Below the pieces are notes generated by a model, which had not been told where the DNA came from, did no database searches, and worked only from the letters and a program-made list of their open reading frames with translations. This document shows positions 21,961 to 34,300 of a stretch of 64,000 nt of DNA, in pieces; position 1 is the stretch's first letter; every line of letters starts with the position of its first letter. A program made the translations under genes and the position numbers. This stretch comes from Osmia lignaria lignaria. Lineage: Eukaryota; Arthropoda; Insecta; Hymenoptera; Megachilidae. Where the stretch lies: positions 890,001-954,000 of the forward strand of contig NW_027478160.1 in NCBI RefSeq assembly GCF_051020975.1. Reading direction: 5' to 3'.

Positions 21961-24932
21961 CTATTGCAAAATCTTTAGAGACCTTTCTTGTAGAGAATTA
22001 AGTTTCCTACTTTTTATCTTCTATGATATTTTTTGATCAGATGCGTAGTTCTCGAGATATATCAAGATATTTAAAAGTTCCGAAGCCGCACCAACATAAT
22101 AGAGATACAGAAACACCGTGGCCCCTCTCTTTGAGATAACTCTGCACTATTGCGAGCTGCAAATGCCACTTCCAGCTTAGCTGTGCAGAAGAAGAACAAC
22201 AAGAAGAAGAAATATCTCGAAATATGTCCGTCAGGCCCCTTCCCTTGAGATAAATCTGCAAATATCTCGGAAACGAAGCGAGCTATGGCAAAATCTTTAG
22301 AGACCTTTCTTGTAGAGAATTAAGTTTCCTACTTTTTATGTTCTATGATATTTTTTGATCAGATGCGTAGTTCTCGAGATATATCAAGATATTTAAAAGT
22401 TCCGAGGCCGCACCAATATAATAGAGATACAGAAACACCGTGGCCCCTTTCTTTGAGATAACTCTGCACTATTGCGCGCTGCAAATGCCACTTCCAGCTT
22501 AGCTGTGCAGAAGAAGAACAACAAGAAGAAGAAATATCTCGAAATATGTCCGTCAGGCCCCTTCCCTTGAGATAAATCTGCAAATATCTCGGAAACGAAG
22601 CGAGCTATGGGAAAATGTAAACAGACCTTTTTTGTAGAGAATTAAGTTTCCTACTTTTTACGTTCTATGATATTTTTCGATCAGAGGCGTAGTTCTCGAT
22701 ATATATCAAGATATTTAAAAGTTCCGAAGCCGCACCAACATAATAGAGATACAGAAACACCGTGGCCCCTTTCTTTGAGATAACTCTGCACGATTGCGAG
22801 CTGGAAATGTCACTTCCAGTTTAGCTGTGCAGAAGAAGAACAACAAGAAGAAGAAATATCTCGAAATATGTCCGTCAGGCCCCTTCCCTTGAGATATATC
22901 TGCAAATATCTCGGAAACGAAGCGAGCTATGGCAAAATGTTAAGAGACCTTTTTTGTAGAGAATTCTGTTTGCTACAATTTATGTTCTATGAAATTTTTT
23001 GATCAGAAGCGTAGTTTTCGAGATATATCGAGATATTTAAAAGTTCCGAAGCCGCACCAACATAATAGAGATACAGAAACACCGTGGCACCATTCTTTGA
23101 GATAACTCTGCACTAGTGCGAGCCGCAAATGCCACTTCCAGCTTAGCTGTGCAGAAGAAGAACAACAAGAAGAAGAAATATCTCGAAATATGTCCGACAG
23201 GCCCCTTCCCTTGAGATAAATCTGCAAATATCTCGGGAACGAAGCGAGCTATGGCGAAATGTTAAGAGACCTTTTTTGTAGAGAATTAAGTTTCCTACTT
23301 TTTATCTTCTATGATATTTTTTGACCAGATGCGTAGTTCTCGAGATATATCAAGATATTTAAAAGTTCCGAAGCCGCACCAACATAATAGAGATACAGAA
23401 ACACCGTGGCCCCTCTCTTTGAGATAACTCTGCACTATTGCGAGCTGCAAATGCCACTTCCAGCTTAGCTGTGCAGAAGAAGAACAACAAGAAGAAGAAA
23501 TATCTCGAAATATGTCCGTCAGGCCCCTTCCCTTGAGATAAATATGCAAATATCTCGGAAACGAAGCGAGCTATGGCAAAATGTTTAGAGACCTTTCTTG
23601 TAGAGAATTAAGTTTCCTACTTTTTATCTTCTATGATATTTTTTGATCAGATGCGTAGTTCTCGAGATATATCAAGATATTTAAAAGTTCCGAAGCCGCA
23701 CCAACATAATAGAGATACAGAAACACCGTGGCCCCTTTCTTTGAGATAACTCTGCACTATTGCGCGCTGCAAATACCACTTCCAGCTTAGCTGTGCAGAA
23801 GAAGAACAACAAGAAGAAGAAATATCTCGAAATATGTCCGTCAGGCCCCTTCCCTTGAGATAAATCTGCAAATATCTCGGAAACGAAGCGAGCTATGGCA
23901 AAATGTCAAGAGACCTTTTTTGTAGAGAATTAAGTTTCCTACTTTTTATGTAGTATGATATTTTTTGATCAGAAGCGTAGTTTTCGAGATATATCGAGAT
24001 ATTTAAAAGTTCCGAAGCCGCACCAACATAATAGAGATACAGAAACACCGTGGCCCCTTTCTTTGATATAACTCTGCACTATTGCGACCTGCAAATGCCA
24101 CTTCCAGCTCAGCTGTGCAGAAGAAGAACAACAAGAAGAAGAAATATCTCGAAATATGTCCGTCAGGCCCCTTCCCTTGAGATAAATCTGCAAATATCTC
24201 GGAAACGAAGCGAGCTATGGCAAAATGTTTAGAGACCTTTCCTGTAGAGAATTAAGTTTCCTACTTTTTATGTAGTATGATATTTTTTGATCAGATGCGT
24301 AGTTCTCGAGATATATCAAGATATTTAAAAGTTCCGAAGCCGCACCAACATAATAGAGATACAGAAACACCGTGGCCCGTTTCTTTGAGATAACTCTGCA
24401 CTATTGCGCGCTGCAAATGCCACTTCCAGCTTAGCTGTGCAGAAGAAGAACAACAAGAAGAAGAAATATCTCGAAATATGTCCGTCAGGCCCCTTCCCTT
24501 GAGTTATATCTGCAAATATCTCGGAAACGAAGCGAGCTATGGCAAAATGTTAAGAGACATTTTTTGTAGAGAATTAAGTTTCCTACTTTTTATGTTCTAT
24601 GATATTTTTCGATCAGAGGCGTAGTTCTCGAGATATATCAAGATATTTAAAAGTTCCGAAGCCGCACCAACATAATAGAGATACAGAAACACCGTGGCCC
24701 CTTTCTTTGAGATAACTCTGCACGATTGCGAGCTGGAAATGCCACTTCCAGTTCAGCTGTGCAGAAGAAGAACAACAAGAAGAAGAAATATCTCGAAATA
24801 TGTCCATCAGGACCCTTCCCTTGAGATAAATCTGCAAATATCTCGGAAACGAAGCGAGCTATGGCAAAATGTTAAGGGACCTTTTTTGTAGAGAATAATG
24901 TTTCCCACAATTTACGTTCTATGATATTTTTT
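21961..24932. repeat. Irregular monomers, no clear HOR
   Basis: About nine 322-bp monomers lie here in register without a repeated order that I could see. Most are beta or gamma type. Private changes include TCGATATATATCAAG (near 22697), GAAATTTTTTG near 22991, the loss of the register site by GACCAG at 23322-23327, GAAATACCAC near 23771 and GAGTTATATC near 24502. A GAATTC is present at 22961, six monomers after that at 21029. The higher density of private changes suggests an older, less recently amplified stretch. Confidence 0.8.
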
Positions 24933-27900
24933 GATCAGAAGCGTAGTTTTCGAGATATATCGAAATATTTTAAAGTTCCGAAGCCGCACCAACATAATAG
25001 AGATACAGAAACACCGTGGCCCCTTTCTTTGAGATAACTGTGCACTAGTGCGAGCCGCAAATGCCACTTCCAGCTTAGCTGTGCAGAAGAAGAACAACAA
25101 GAAGAAGAAATATCTCGAAATATGTCCGTCAGGCCCCTTCCCTTGAGATATATCTGCAAATATCTCGGAAACGAAGCGAGCTATGGCAAAATGTTAAGAG
25201 ACCGTTTTTGTAGAGAATTAAGTTTCCTACTTTTTATCTTCTATGATATTTTTTGATCAGACGCGTAGTTCTCGAGATATATCAAGATATTTAAAAGTTC
25301 CGAAGCCGCACCAACATAATAGAGATACAGAAACACCGTGGCCCCTTTCTTTGAGATAACTCTGCACTATTGCGAGCTGCAAATGCCACTTCCAGCTTAG
25401 CTGTGCTGAAGAAGAACAACAAGAAGAAGAAATATCTCCAAATATGTCCGTCAGGCCCCTTCCCTTGAGATAAATCTGCCAATATCTCGGAAACGAAGCG
25501 AGCTATGGCAAAATGTTTAGAGACCTTTCTTGTAGAGAATTAAGTTTCCTACTTTTTATGTAGTATGATATTTTTGGATCAGATGCGTAGTTCTCGAGAT
25601 ATATCAAGATATTTAAAAGTTCCGAAGCCGCACCAACATAATAGAGATACAGAAACACCGTGGCCCCTTTCTTTGAGATAACTCTGCACTATTGCGCGCT
25701 GCAAATGCCACTTCCAGCTTAGCTGTGCAGAAGAAGAACAACAAGAAGAAGAAATATCTCGAAATATGTCCGTCAGGCCCCTTCCCTTGAGATAAATCTG
25801 CAAATATCTCGGAAACCAAGCGAGCTATGGCAAAATCTTAAGAGACCTTTTTTGTAGAGAATTAAGTTTCCTACTTTTTATGTTCTATGATATTTTTCGA
25901 TCAGAGGCGTAGTTCTCGAGATATATCAAGATATTTAAAAGTTCCGAAGCCGCACCAACATAATAGAGATACAGAAACACCGTGGCCCGTTTCTTTGAGA
26001 TAACTCTGCACGATTGCGAGCTGGAAATGCCACTTCCAGTTTAGCTGTGCAGAAGAAGAACAACAAGAAGAAGAAATATCTCGAAATATGTCCATCAGGA
26101 CCCTTCCCTTGAGATAAATCTGCAAATATCTCGGAAACGAAGCGAGCTATGGCAAAATGTTAAGGGACCTTTTTTGTAGAGAATAATGTTTCCTACAATT
26201 TACGTTCTATGATATTTTTTGATCAGAAGCGTAGTTTTCGAGATATATCGAAATATTTTAAAGTTCCGAAGCCGCACCAACATAATAGAGATACAGAAAC
26301 ACCGTGGCCACTTTCTTTGAGATAACTCTGCACTATTGCGACCTGCAAATGCCACTTCCAGCTCAGCTGTGCAGAAGAAGAACAACAAGAAGAAGAAATA
26401 TCTCGAAATATGTCCGTCAGGCCCCTTCCCTTGAGATAAATCTGCAAATATCTCGGAAACGAAGCGAGCTATGGCAAAATGTTTAGAGACCTTTCTTGTA
26501 GAGAATTAAGTTTCCTACTTTTTATGTAGTATGATATTTTCTGATCAGATGCGTAGTTCTCGAGATATATCGAGATATTTAAAAGTTCCGAAGCCGCACC
26601 AACATAATAGAGATACAGAAACACCGTGGCCCCTTTCTTTGAGATAACTCTGCACTATTGCGAGCTGCAAATGCCACTTCCAGCTTAGCTGTGCAGAGGA
26701 AGAACAACAAGAAGAAGAAATATCTCGAAATATGTCCGTCAGGCCAGTTCCTTTGAGCTGAATCTGCAAATATCTCGGAAACGAAGCGAGCTATGGCAAA
26801 ATGTTAAGAGACGTTTTTTGTAGAGAATTATGTTTCCTACAATTTATGTTCTATGATATTTTTTGATCAGAAGCGTAGTTTTCGAGATATATCGAGATAT
26901 TTAAAAGTTCCGAAGACGCACCAACATAATAGAGATACAGAAACACCGTGGCCCCTTTCTTTGAGATAACTGTGCACTAGTGCGAGCCGCAAATGCCACT
27001 TCCAGCTTAGCTGTGCAGAAGAAGAACAACAAGAAGAAGAAATATCTCGAAATATGTCCGTCAGGCCCCTTCCCTTGAGATATATCTGCAAATATCTCGG
27101 AAACGAAGCGAGCTATGGCAAAATGTTAAGAGACCGTTTTTGTAGAGAATTAAGTTTCCTACTTTTTATCTTCTATGATATTTTTTGATCAGACGCGTAG
27201 TTCTCGAGATATATCAAGATATTTAAAAGTTCCGAAGCCGCACCAACATAATAGAGATACAGAAACACCGTGGCCCCTTTCTTTGAGATAACTCTGCACT
27301 ATTGCGAGCTGCAAATGCCACTTCCAGCTTAGCTGTGCTGAAGAAGAACAACAAGAAGAAGAAATATCTCCAAATATGTCCGTCAGGCCCCTTCCCTTGA
27401 GATAAATCTGCCAATATCTCGGAAACGAAGCGAGCTATGGCAAAATGTTTAGAGACCTTTCTTGTAGAGAATTAAGTTTCCTACTTTTTATGTAGTATGA
27501 TATTTTTGGATCAGATGCGTAGTTCTCGAGATATATCAAGATATTTAAAAGTTCCGAAGCCGCACCAACATAATAGAGATACAGAAACACCGTGGCCCCT
27601 TTCTTTGAGATAACTCTGCACTATTGCGCGCTGCAAATGCCACTTCCAGCTTAGCTGTGCAGAAGAAGAACAACAAGAAGAAGAAATATCTCGAAATATG
27701 TCCGTCAGGCCCCTTCCCTTGAGATAAATCTGCAAATATCTCGGAAACCAAGCGAGCTATGGCAAAATCTTAAGAGACCTTTTTTGTAGAGAATTAAGTT
27801 TCCTACTTTTTATGTTCTATGATATTTTTCGATCAGAGGCGTAGTTCTCGAGATATATCAAGATATTTAAAAGTTCCGAAGCCGCACCAACATAATAGAG

Positions 27901-29440
27901 ATACAGAAACACCGTGGCCCGTTTCTTTGAGATAACTCTGCACGATTGCGAGCTGGAAATGCCACTTCCAGTTTAGCTGTGCAGAAGAAGAACAACAAGA
28001 AGAAGAAATATCTCGAAATATGTCCATCAGGACCCTTCCCTTGAGATAAATCTGCAAATATCTCGGAAACGAAGCGAGCTATGGCAAAATGTTAAGAGAC
28101 GTTTTTTGTAGAGAATTATGTTTCCTACAATTTATGTTCTATGATATTTTTTGATCAGAAGCGTAGTTTTCGAGATATATCGAGATATTTAAAAGTTCCG
28201 AAGACGCACCAACATAATAGAGATACAGAAACACCGTGGCCCCTTTCTTTGAGATAACTGTGCACTAGTGCGAGCCGCAAATGCCACTTCCAGCTTAGCT
28301 GTGCAGAAGAAGAACAACAAGAAGAAGAAATATCTCGAAATATGTCCGTCAGGCCCCTTCCCTTGAGATATATCTGCAAATATCTCGGAAACGAAGCGAG
28401 CTATGGCAAAATGTTAAGAGACCGTTTTTGTAGAGAATTAAGTTTCCTACTTTTTATCTTCTATGATATTTTTTGATCAGACGCGTAGTTCTCGAGATAT
28501 ATCAAGATATTTAAAAGTTCCGAAGCCGCACCAACATAATAGAGATACAGAAACACCGTGGCCCCTTTCTTTGAGATAACTCTGCACTATTGCGAGCTGC
28601 AAATGCCACTTCCAGCTTAGCTGTGCTGAAGAAGAACAACAAGAAGAAGAAATATCTCCAAATATGTCCGTCAGGCCCCTTCCCTTGAGATAAATCTGCA
28701 AATATCTCGGAAACGAAGCGAGCTATGGCAAAATGTTTAGAGACCTTTCTTGTAGAGAATTAAGTTTCCTACTTTTTATGTAGTATGATATTTTTGGATC
28801 AGATGCGTAGTTCTCGAGATATATCAAGATATTTAAAAGTTCCGAAGCCGCACCAACATAATAGAGATACAGAAACACCGTGGCCCCTTTCTTTGAGATA
28901 ACTCTGCACTATTGCGCGCTGCAAATGCCACTTCCAGCTTAGCTGTGCAGAAGAAGAACAACAAGAAGAAGAAATATCTCGAAATATGTCCGTCAGGCCC
29001 CTTCCCTTGAGATAAATCTGCAAATATCTCGGAAACCAAGCGAGCTATGGCAAAATCTTAAGAGACCTTTTTTGTAGAGAATTAAGTTTCCTACTTTTTA
29101 TGTTCTATGATATTTTTCGATCAGAGGCGTAGTTCTCGAGATATATCAAGATATTTAAAAGTTCCGAAGCCGCACCAACATAATAGAGATACAGAAACAC
29201 CGTGGCCCCTTTCTTTGAGATAACTCTGCACGATTGCGAGCTGGAAATGCCACTTCCAGTTTAGCTGTGCAGAAGAAGAACAACAAGAAGAAGAAATATC
29301 TCGAAATATGTCCATCAGGACCCTTCCCTTGAGATAAATCTGCAAATATCTCGGAAACGAAGCGAGCTATGGCAAAATGTTAAGGGACCTTTTTTGTAGA
29401 GAATAATGTTTCCTACAATTTACGTTCTATGATATTTTTT
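24933..29440. repeat. HOR-C: 4-mer, 1288 bp, 3 copies with an inserted dimer
   Basis: Copies are 24933-26220, 26865-28152 and 28153-29440, with two other monomers (26221-26864) between the first and second. The repeated order is an alpha monomer with AACTGTGCACTAG, a beta monomer with GTGCTGAAGAAG and CTCCAAATATG, a beta monomer with GGAAACCAAGC, and a gamma monomer with TCCATCAGGACCC and CTGGAAATGCC. Copies 2 and 3 share GAAGACGCACC (about 26912 and 28200), absent from copy 1. Copies 1 and 2 share GGCCCGTTTC in the gamma monomer, absent from copy 3. Confidence 0.88.
26221..26864. repeat. Dimer interrupting HOR-C
   Basis: Two monomers sit between HOR-C copies. The first is alpha type with GACCTGC and TTTCTTTGAG preceded by GGCCA. 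The second is mostly beta type, but has TATCGAGATA at the end of the class block and the CCAGTTCCTTTGAGCTGAAT ending seen in HOR-B monomer 1. Its presence shows exchange of monomers between HOR families after the 4-mer had formed, or removal of this pair from the later copy. Confidence 0.75.
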
Positions 29441-30084
29441 GATCAGAAGCGTAGTTTTCGAGATATATCGAGATATTTAAAAGTTCCGAAGCCGCACCAA
29501 CATAATAGAGATACAGAAACACCGTGGCCCCTTTCTTTGAGTTAATTCTGCACTATTGCGACCTGCAAATGCCACTTCCAGCTCAGCTGTGCAGAAGAAG
29601 AACAACAAGAAGAAGAAATATCTCGAAATATGTCCGTCAGGCCCCTTCCCTTGAGATAAATCTGCAAATATCTCGGAAACGAAGCGAGCTATGGCAAAAT
29701 GTTAAGAGACCTTTTTTGTAGAGAATTAAGTTTCCTACTTTTTACGTTCTATGATATTTTTTGATCAGATGCGTAGTTCTCGAGATATATCAAGATATTT
29801 AAAAGTTCCGAAGCCGCACCAACATAATAGAGATACAGAAACACCGTGGCCCCTTTCTTTGAGATAACTCTGCACTATTGCGAGCTGGAAATGCCACTTC
29901 CAGTTTAGCTGTGCAGAAGAAGAACAACAAGAAGAAGAAATATCTCGAAATATGTCCGTTAGGCCCCTTCCCTTGAGTTATATCTGCAAATATCTCGGAA
30001 AGGAAGCGAGCTATGGCAAAATGTTAAGAGACCTCTTTTGTAGAGAATTAAGTTTCCTACTTTTCATGTTCTATGATATTTTTT
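29441..30084. repeat. Two irregular monomers
   Basis: Two in-register monomers join HOR-C to the dimer repeat. The first is alpha type with GAGTTAATTC near 29540 and GACCTGC. The second is beta type with CTGGAAATGCC and GTTAGGCCCC near 29959, the latter marking the neighbouring dimer units too. Confidence 0.75.
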
Positions 30085-31372
30085 GATCAGATGCGTAGTT
30101 CTCGAGATATATCAAGATATTTAAAAGTTCCGAAGCCGCACCAACATAATAGAGATACAGAAACACCGTGGCCCCTCTCTTTGAGATAATTCTGCACTAT
30201 TGCGAGCTGGAAATGCCACTTCCAGTTTAGCTGTGCAGAAGAAGAACAACAAGAAGAAGAAATATCTCGAAATATGTCCGTTAGGCCCCTTCCCTTGAGA
30301 TATATCTGCAAATATCTCGGAAACAAAGCGAGCTATGGCAAAATGTTAAGAGACCTTTTTTGTAGAGAATTAAGTTTCCTACTTTTTATGTTGTATGATA
30401 TTTTTTGATCAGATGCGTAGTTCTCGAGATATATCAAGATATTTAAAAGTTCCGAAGCCGCACCAACACAATAGAGATACAGAAACACCGTGGCCCCTTT
30501 CTTTGAGATAACTCTGCACTATTCCGAGCTGTAAATGCCACTTCCAGCTTAGCTGTGCAGAAGAAGAACAACAAGAAGAAGAAATATCTCGAAATATGTC
30601 CGTCAGGCCCCTTCCCTTGAGATATATCTGCAAATATCTCGGACACGAAGCGAGCTATGGCAAAATGTTAAGAGACCTTTTTTGTAGAGAATTAAGTTTC
30701 CTACTTTTCATGTTCTATGATATTTTTTGATCAGATGCGTAGTTCTCGAGATATATCAAGATATTTAAAAGTTCCGAAGCCGCACCAACATAATAGAGAT
30801 ACAGAAACACCGTGGCCCCTCTCTTTGAGATAACTCTGCACTATTGCGAGCTGGAAATGCCACTTCCAGTTTAGCTGTGCAGAAGAAGAACAACACGAAG
30901 AAGAAATATCTCGAAATATGTCCGTTAGGCCCCTTCCCTTGAGATAAATCTGCAAATATCTCGGAAACGAAGCGAGCTATGGCAAAATGTTAAGAGACCT
31001 TTTTTGTAGAGAATTAAGTTTCCTAGTTTTTATGTTCTATGATATTTTTTGATCAGATGCGTAGTTCTCGAGATATATCAAGATATTTAAAAGTTCCGAA
31101 GCCGCACCAACAGAATAGAGATACAGAAACACCGTGGCCCCTCTCTTTGAGATAACTCTGCACTATTCCGAGCTGTAAATGCCACTTCCAGCTTAGCTGT
31201 GCAGAAGAAGAACAACAAGAAGAAGAAATATCTCGAAATATGTCCGTCAGGCCCCTTCCCTTGAGATATATCTGCAAATATCTCGGAAACGAAGCGAGCT
31301 ATGGCAAAATGTTAAGAGACCTTTTTTGTCGAGAATTATGTTTCCTACAATTTATGTTCTATGATATTTTTT
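30085..31372. repeat. Dimer HOR, 644 bp, 2 copies
   Basis: Copies are 30085-30728 and 30729-31372. In each, a monomer with CTGGAAATGCC, CCAGTTTAG and GTTAGGCCCC is followed by one with CACTATTCCGAGCTGTAAATG. CACAATAG near 30467 in the first copy corresponds to CAGAATAG near 31111 in the second, one of several private differences, so the copies are less alike than those of HOR-A, HOR-B or the 20-mer. Confidence 0.8.
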
Positions 31373-34300
31373 GATCAGAAGCGTAGTTTTCGAGATATAT
31401 CGAGATTTTTAAAAGTTCCGAAGCCTCACCAACATAATAGTGATACAGAAACACCGTGGCCCCTTTCTTTGAGATAACTCTGCACTATTGCGAGCTGGAA
31501 ATGCCACTTCCAGTTTAGCTGTGCAGAAGAAGAACAACAAGAAGAAGAAATATCTCGAAGTATGTCCGTTAGGCCCCTTCCCTTGAGATAAATCTGCAAA
31601 TATCTCGGAAACGAAGCGAGCTATGGCAAAATGTTTAGAGACCTTTTTTGTAGAGAATTAAGTTTCCTACTTTTTATGTTCTATGATATTTTTTGATCAG
31701 ATGCGTAGTTCTCGAGATATATCAAGATATTTAAAAGTTCCGAAGCCGCACCAACATAATAGAGATACAGAAACACCGTGGCCCCTTTCTTTGAGATAAC
31801 TCTGCACTATTGCGCGCTGCAAATGCCACTTCCAGCTTAGCTGTGCAGAAGAAGAACAACAAGAAGAAGAAATATCTCGAAATATGTCCGTCAGGCCCCT
31901 TCCCTTGAGATAAATCTGCAAATATCTCGGAAACGAAGCGAGCTATGGCAAAATGTTAAGAGACCTTTTTTGTAGAGAATTAAGTTTCCTACTTTTTATG
32001 TTGTATGATATTTTTTGATCAGATGCGTAGTTCTCGAGATATATCAAGATATTTAAAAGTTCCGAAGCCGCACCAACATAATAGAGATACAGAAACACCG
32101 TGGCCCCTTTCTTTGACATAACTCTGCACTATTGCGAGCTGCAAATGCCACTTCCAGCTTAGCTGTGCAGAGGAAGAACAACAAGAAGAAGAAATATCTC
32201 GAAATATGTCCGTCAGGCCCCTTCCCTTGAGATAAATCTGCAAATATCTCGGAAACGAAGCGAGCTATGGCAAAATGTTAACAGACGTTTTTTGTAGAGA
32301 ATTATGTTTCCTACAATTTATGTTCTATGATATTTTTTGATCAGATGCGTAGTTCTCGAGATATATCACGATATTTAAAAGTTCCGAAGCCGCACCAACG
32401 TAATAGAGATACAGAAACACCGTGGCCCCTTTCTTTGAGATAACTCTGCACTATTGCGCGCTGCAAATGCCACTTCCAGCTTAGCTGTGCAGAAGAAGAA
32501 CAACAAGAAGAAGAAATATCTCGAAATATGTCCGTCAGGCCACTTCCCTTGAGATAAATCTGCAAATATCTCGGAAACGAAGCGAGCTATGGCAAAATGT
32601 TAAGAGACCTTTTTTGTAGAGAATTAAGTTTCCTACTTTTTATGTTGTATGATATTTTTTGATCAGATGCGTAGTTCTCGAGATATATCAAGATATTTAA
32701 AAGTTCCGAAGCCGCACCAACATAATAGAGATACAGAAACACCGTGGCCCCTTTCTTTGAGATAACTGTGCACTATTGCGAGCTGCAAATGCCACTTCCA
32801 GCTTAGCTGTGCAGAGGAAGAACAACAAGAAGAAGAAATATCTCGAAATATGTCCGTCAGGCCCCTTCCCTTGAGATAAATCTGCAAATATCTCGGAAAC
32901 GAAGCGAGCTATGGCAAAATGTTAAGAGACGTTTTTTGTAGAGAATTATGTTTCCTACAATTTATGTTCTATGATATTTTTTGATCAGAAGCGTAGTGGT
33001 CGAGATATATCGAGATATTTAAAAGTTCCGAAGCCGCACCAACATAATAGAGATACAGAAACACCGTGGCCCCTTTCCTTGAGATAACCCTGCACTATTG
33101 CGAGCTGGAAATGCCACTTCCAGTTTAGCTGTGCAGAAGAAGAACAACAAGAAGAAGAAATATCTCGAAATATGTCCGTTAGGCCCCTTCCCTTGAGATA
33201 AATCTGCAAATATCTCGGAAACGAAGCGAGCTATGGCAAAATGTTAAGAGACCTTTTTTGTAGAGAATTAAGTTTCCTACTTTTTATGTTGTATGATATT
33301 TTTTGATCAGATGCGTAGTTCTCGAGATATATCAAGATATTTAAAAGTTCCGAAGCCGCACCAACATAATAGAGATACAGAAACACCGTGGCCCCTTTCT
33401 TTGAGATAACTCTGCACTATTGCGAGCTGCAAATGCCACTTCCAGCTTAGCTGTGCAGAGGAAGAACAACAAGAAGAAGAAATATCTCGAAATATGTCCG
33501 TCAGGCCCCTTCCCTTGAGATATATCTGCAAATATCTCGGAAACGAAGCGAGCTATGGCAAAATGTTAAGAGACCTTTTTTGTAGAGAATTATGTTTCCT
33601 ACAATTTATGTTCTATGATATTTTTTGATCAGAAGCGTAGTTCTCGAGATATCTGGAGATATTTAAAAGTTCCGAAGCCGCACCAACATAATAGGGATAC
33701 AGAAACACCGTGGCCCCTTTCTTTGAGATAACTCTGCACTAGTGCGAGCCGCAAATGCCACTTCCAGCTTAGCTGTGCAGAAGAAGAACAACAAGAAGAA
33801 GAAATATCTCGAAATATGTCCGTTAGGCCCCTTCCCTTGAGATACATCTGCAAATATCTCGGAAACGAAGCGAGCTATGGCAAAATGTTAAGAGACCTTT
33901 TCTGTAGAGAATTATGTTTCCTACAATTTATGTTCTATGATATTTTTTGATCAGAAGCGTAGTTTTCGAGATATATCGAGATATTTAAAAGTTCCGAAGC
34001 CGCACCAACATAATAGAGATACAGAAACACCGTGGCCCCTTTCTTTGAGATAACTCTGCACTATTGCGAGGTGCAAATGCCACTTCCAGCTTAGCTGTGC
34101 AGAGGAAGAACAACAAGAAGAAGAAATATCTCGAAACATGTGCGTCAGGCCAGTTCCTTTGAGCTGAATCTGCAAATATCTCGGAAACGAAGCGAGCTAT
34201 GGCAAAATGTTAAGAGACCTTTTTTGTAGAGAATTAAGTTTCCTACTTTTTATGTTCTATGATATTTTTTGATCAGATGCGTAGTTCTCGAGATATATCA

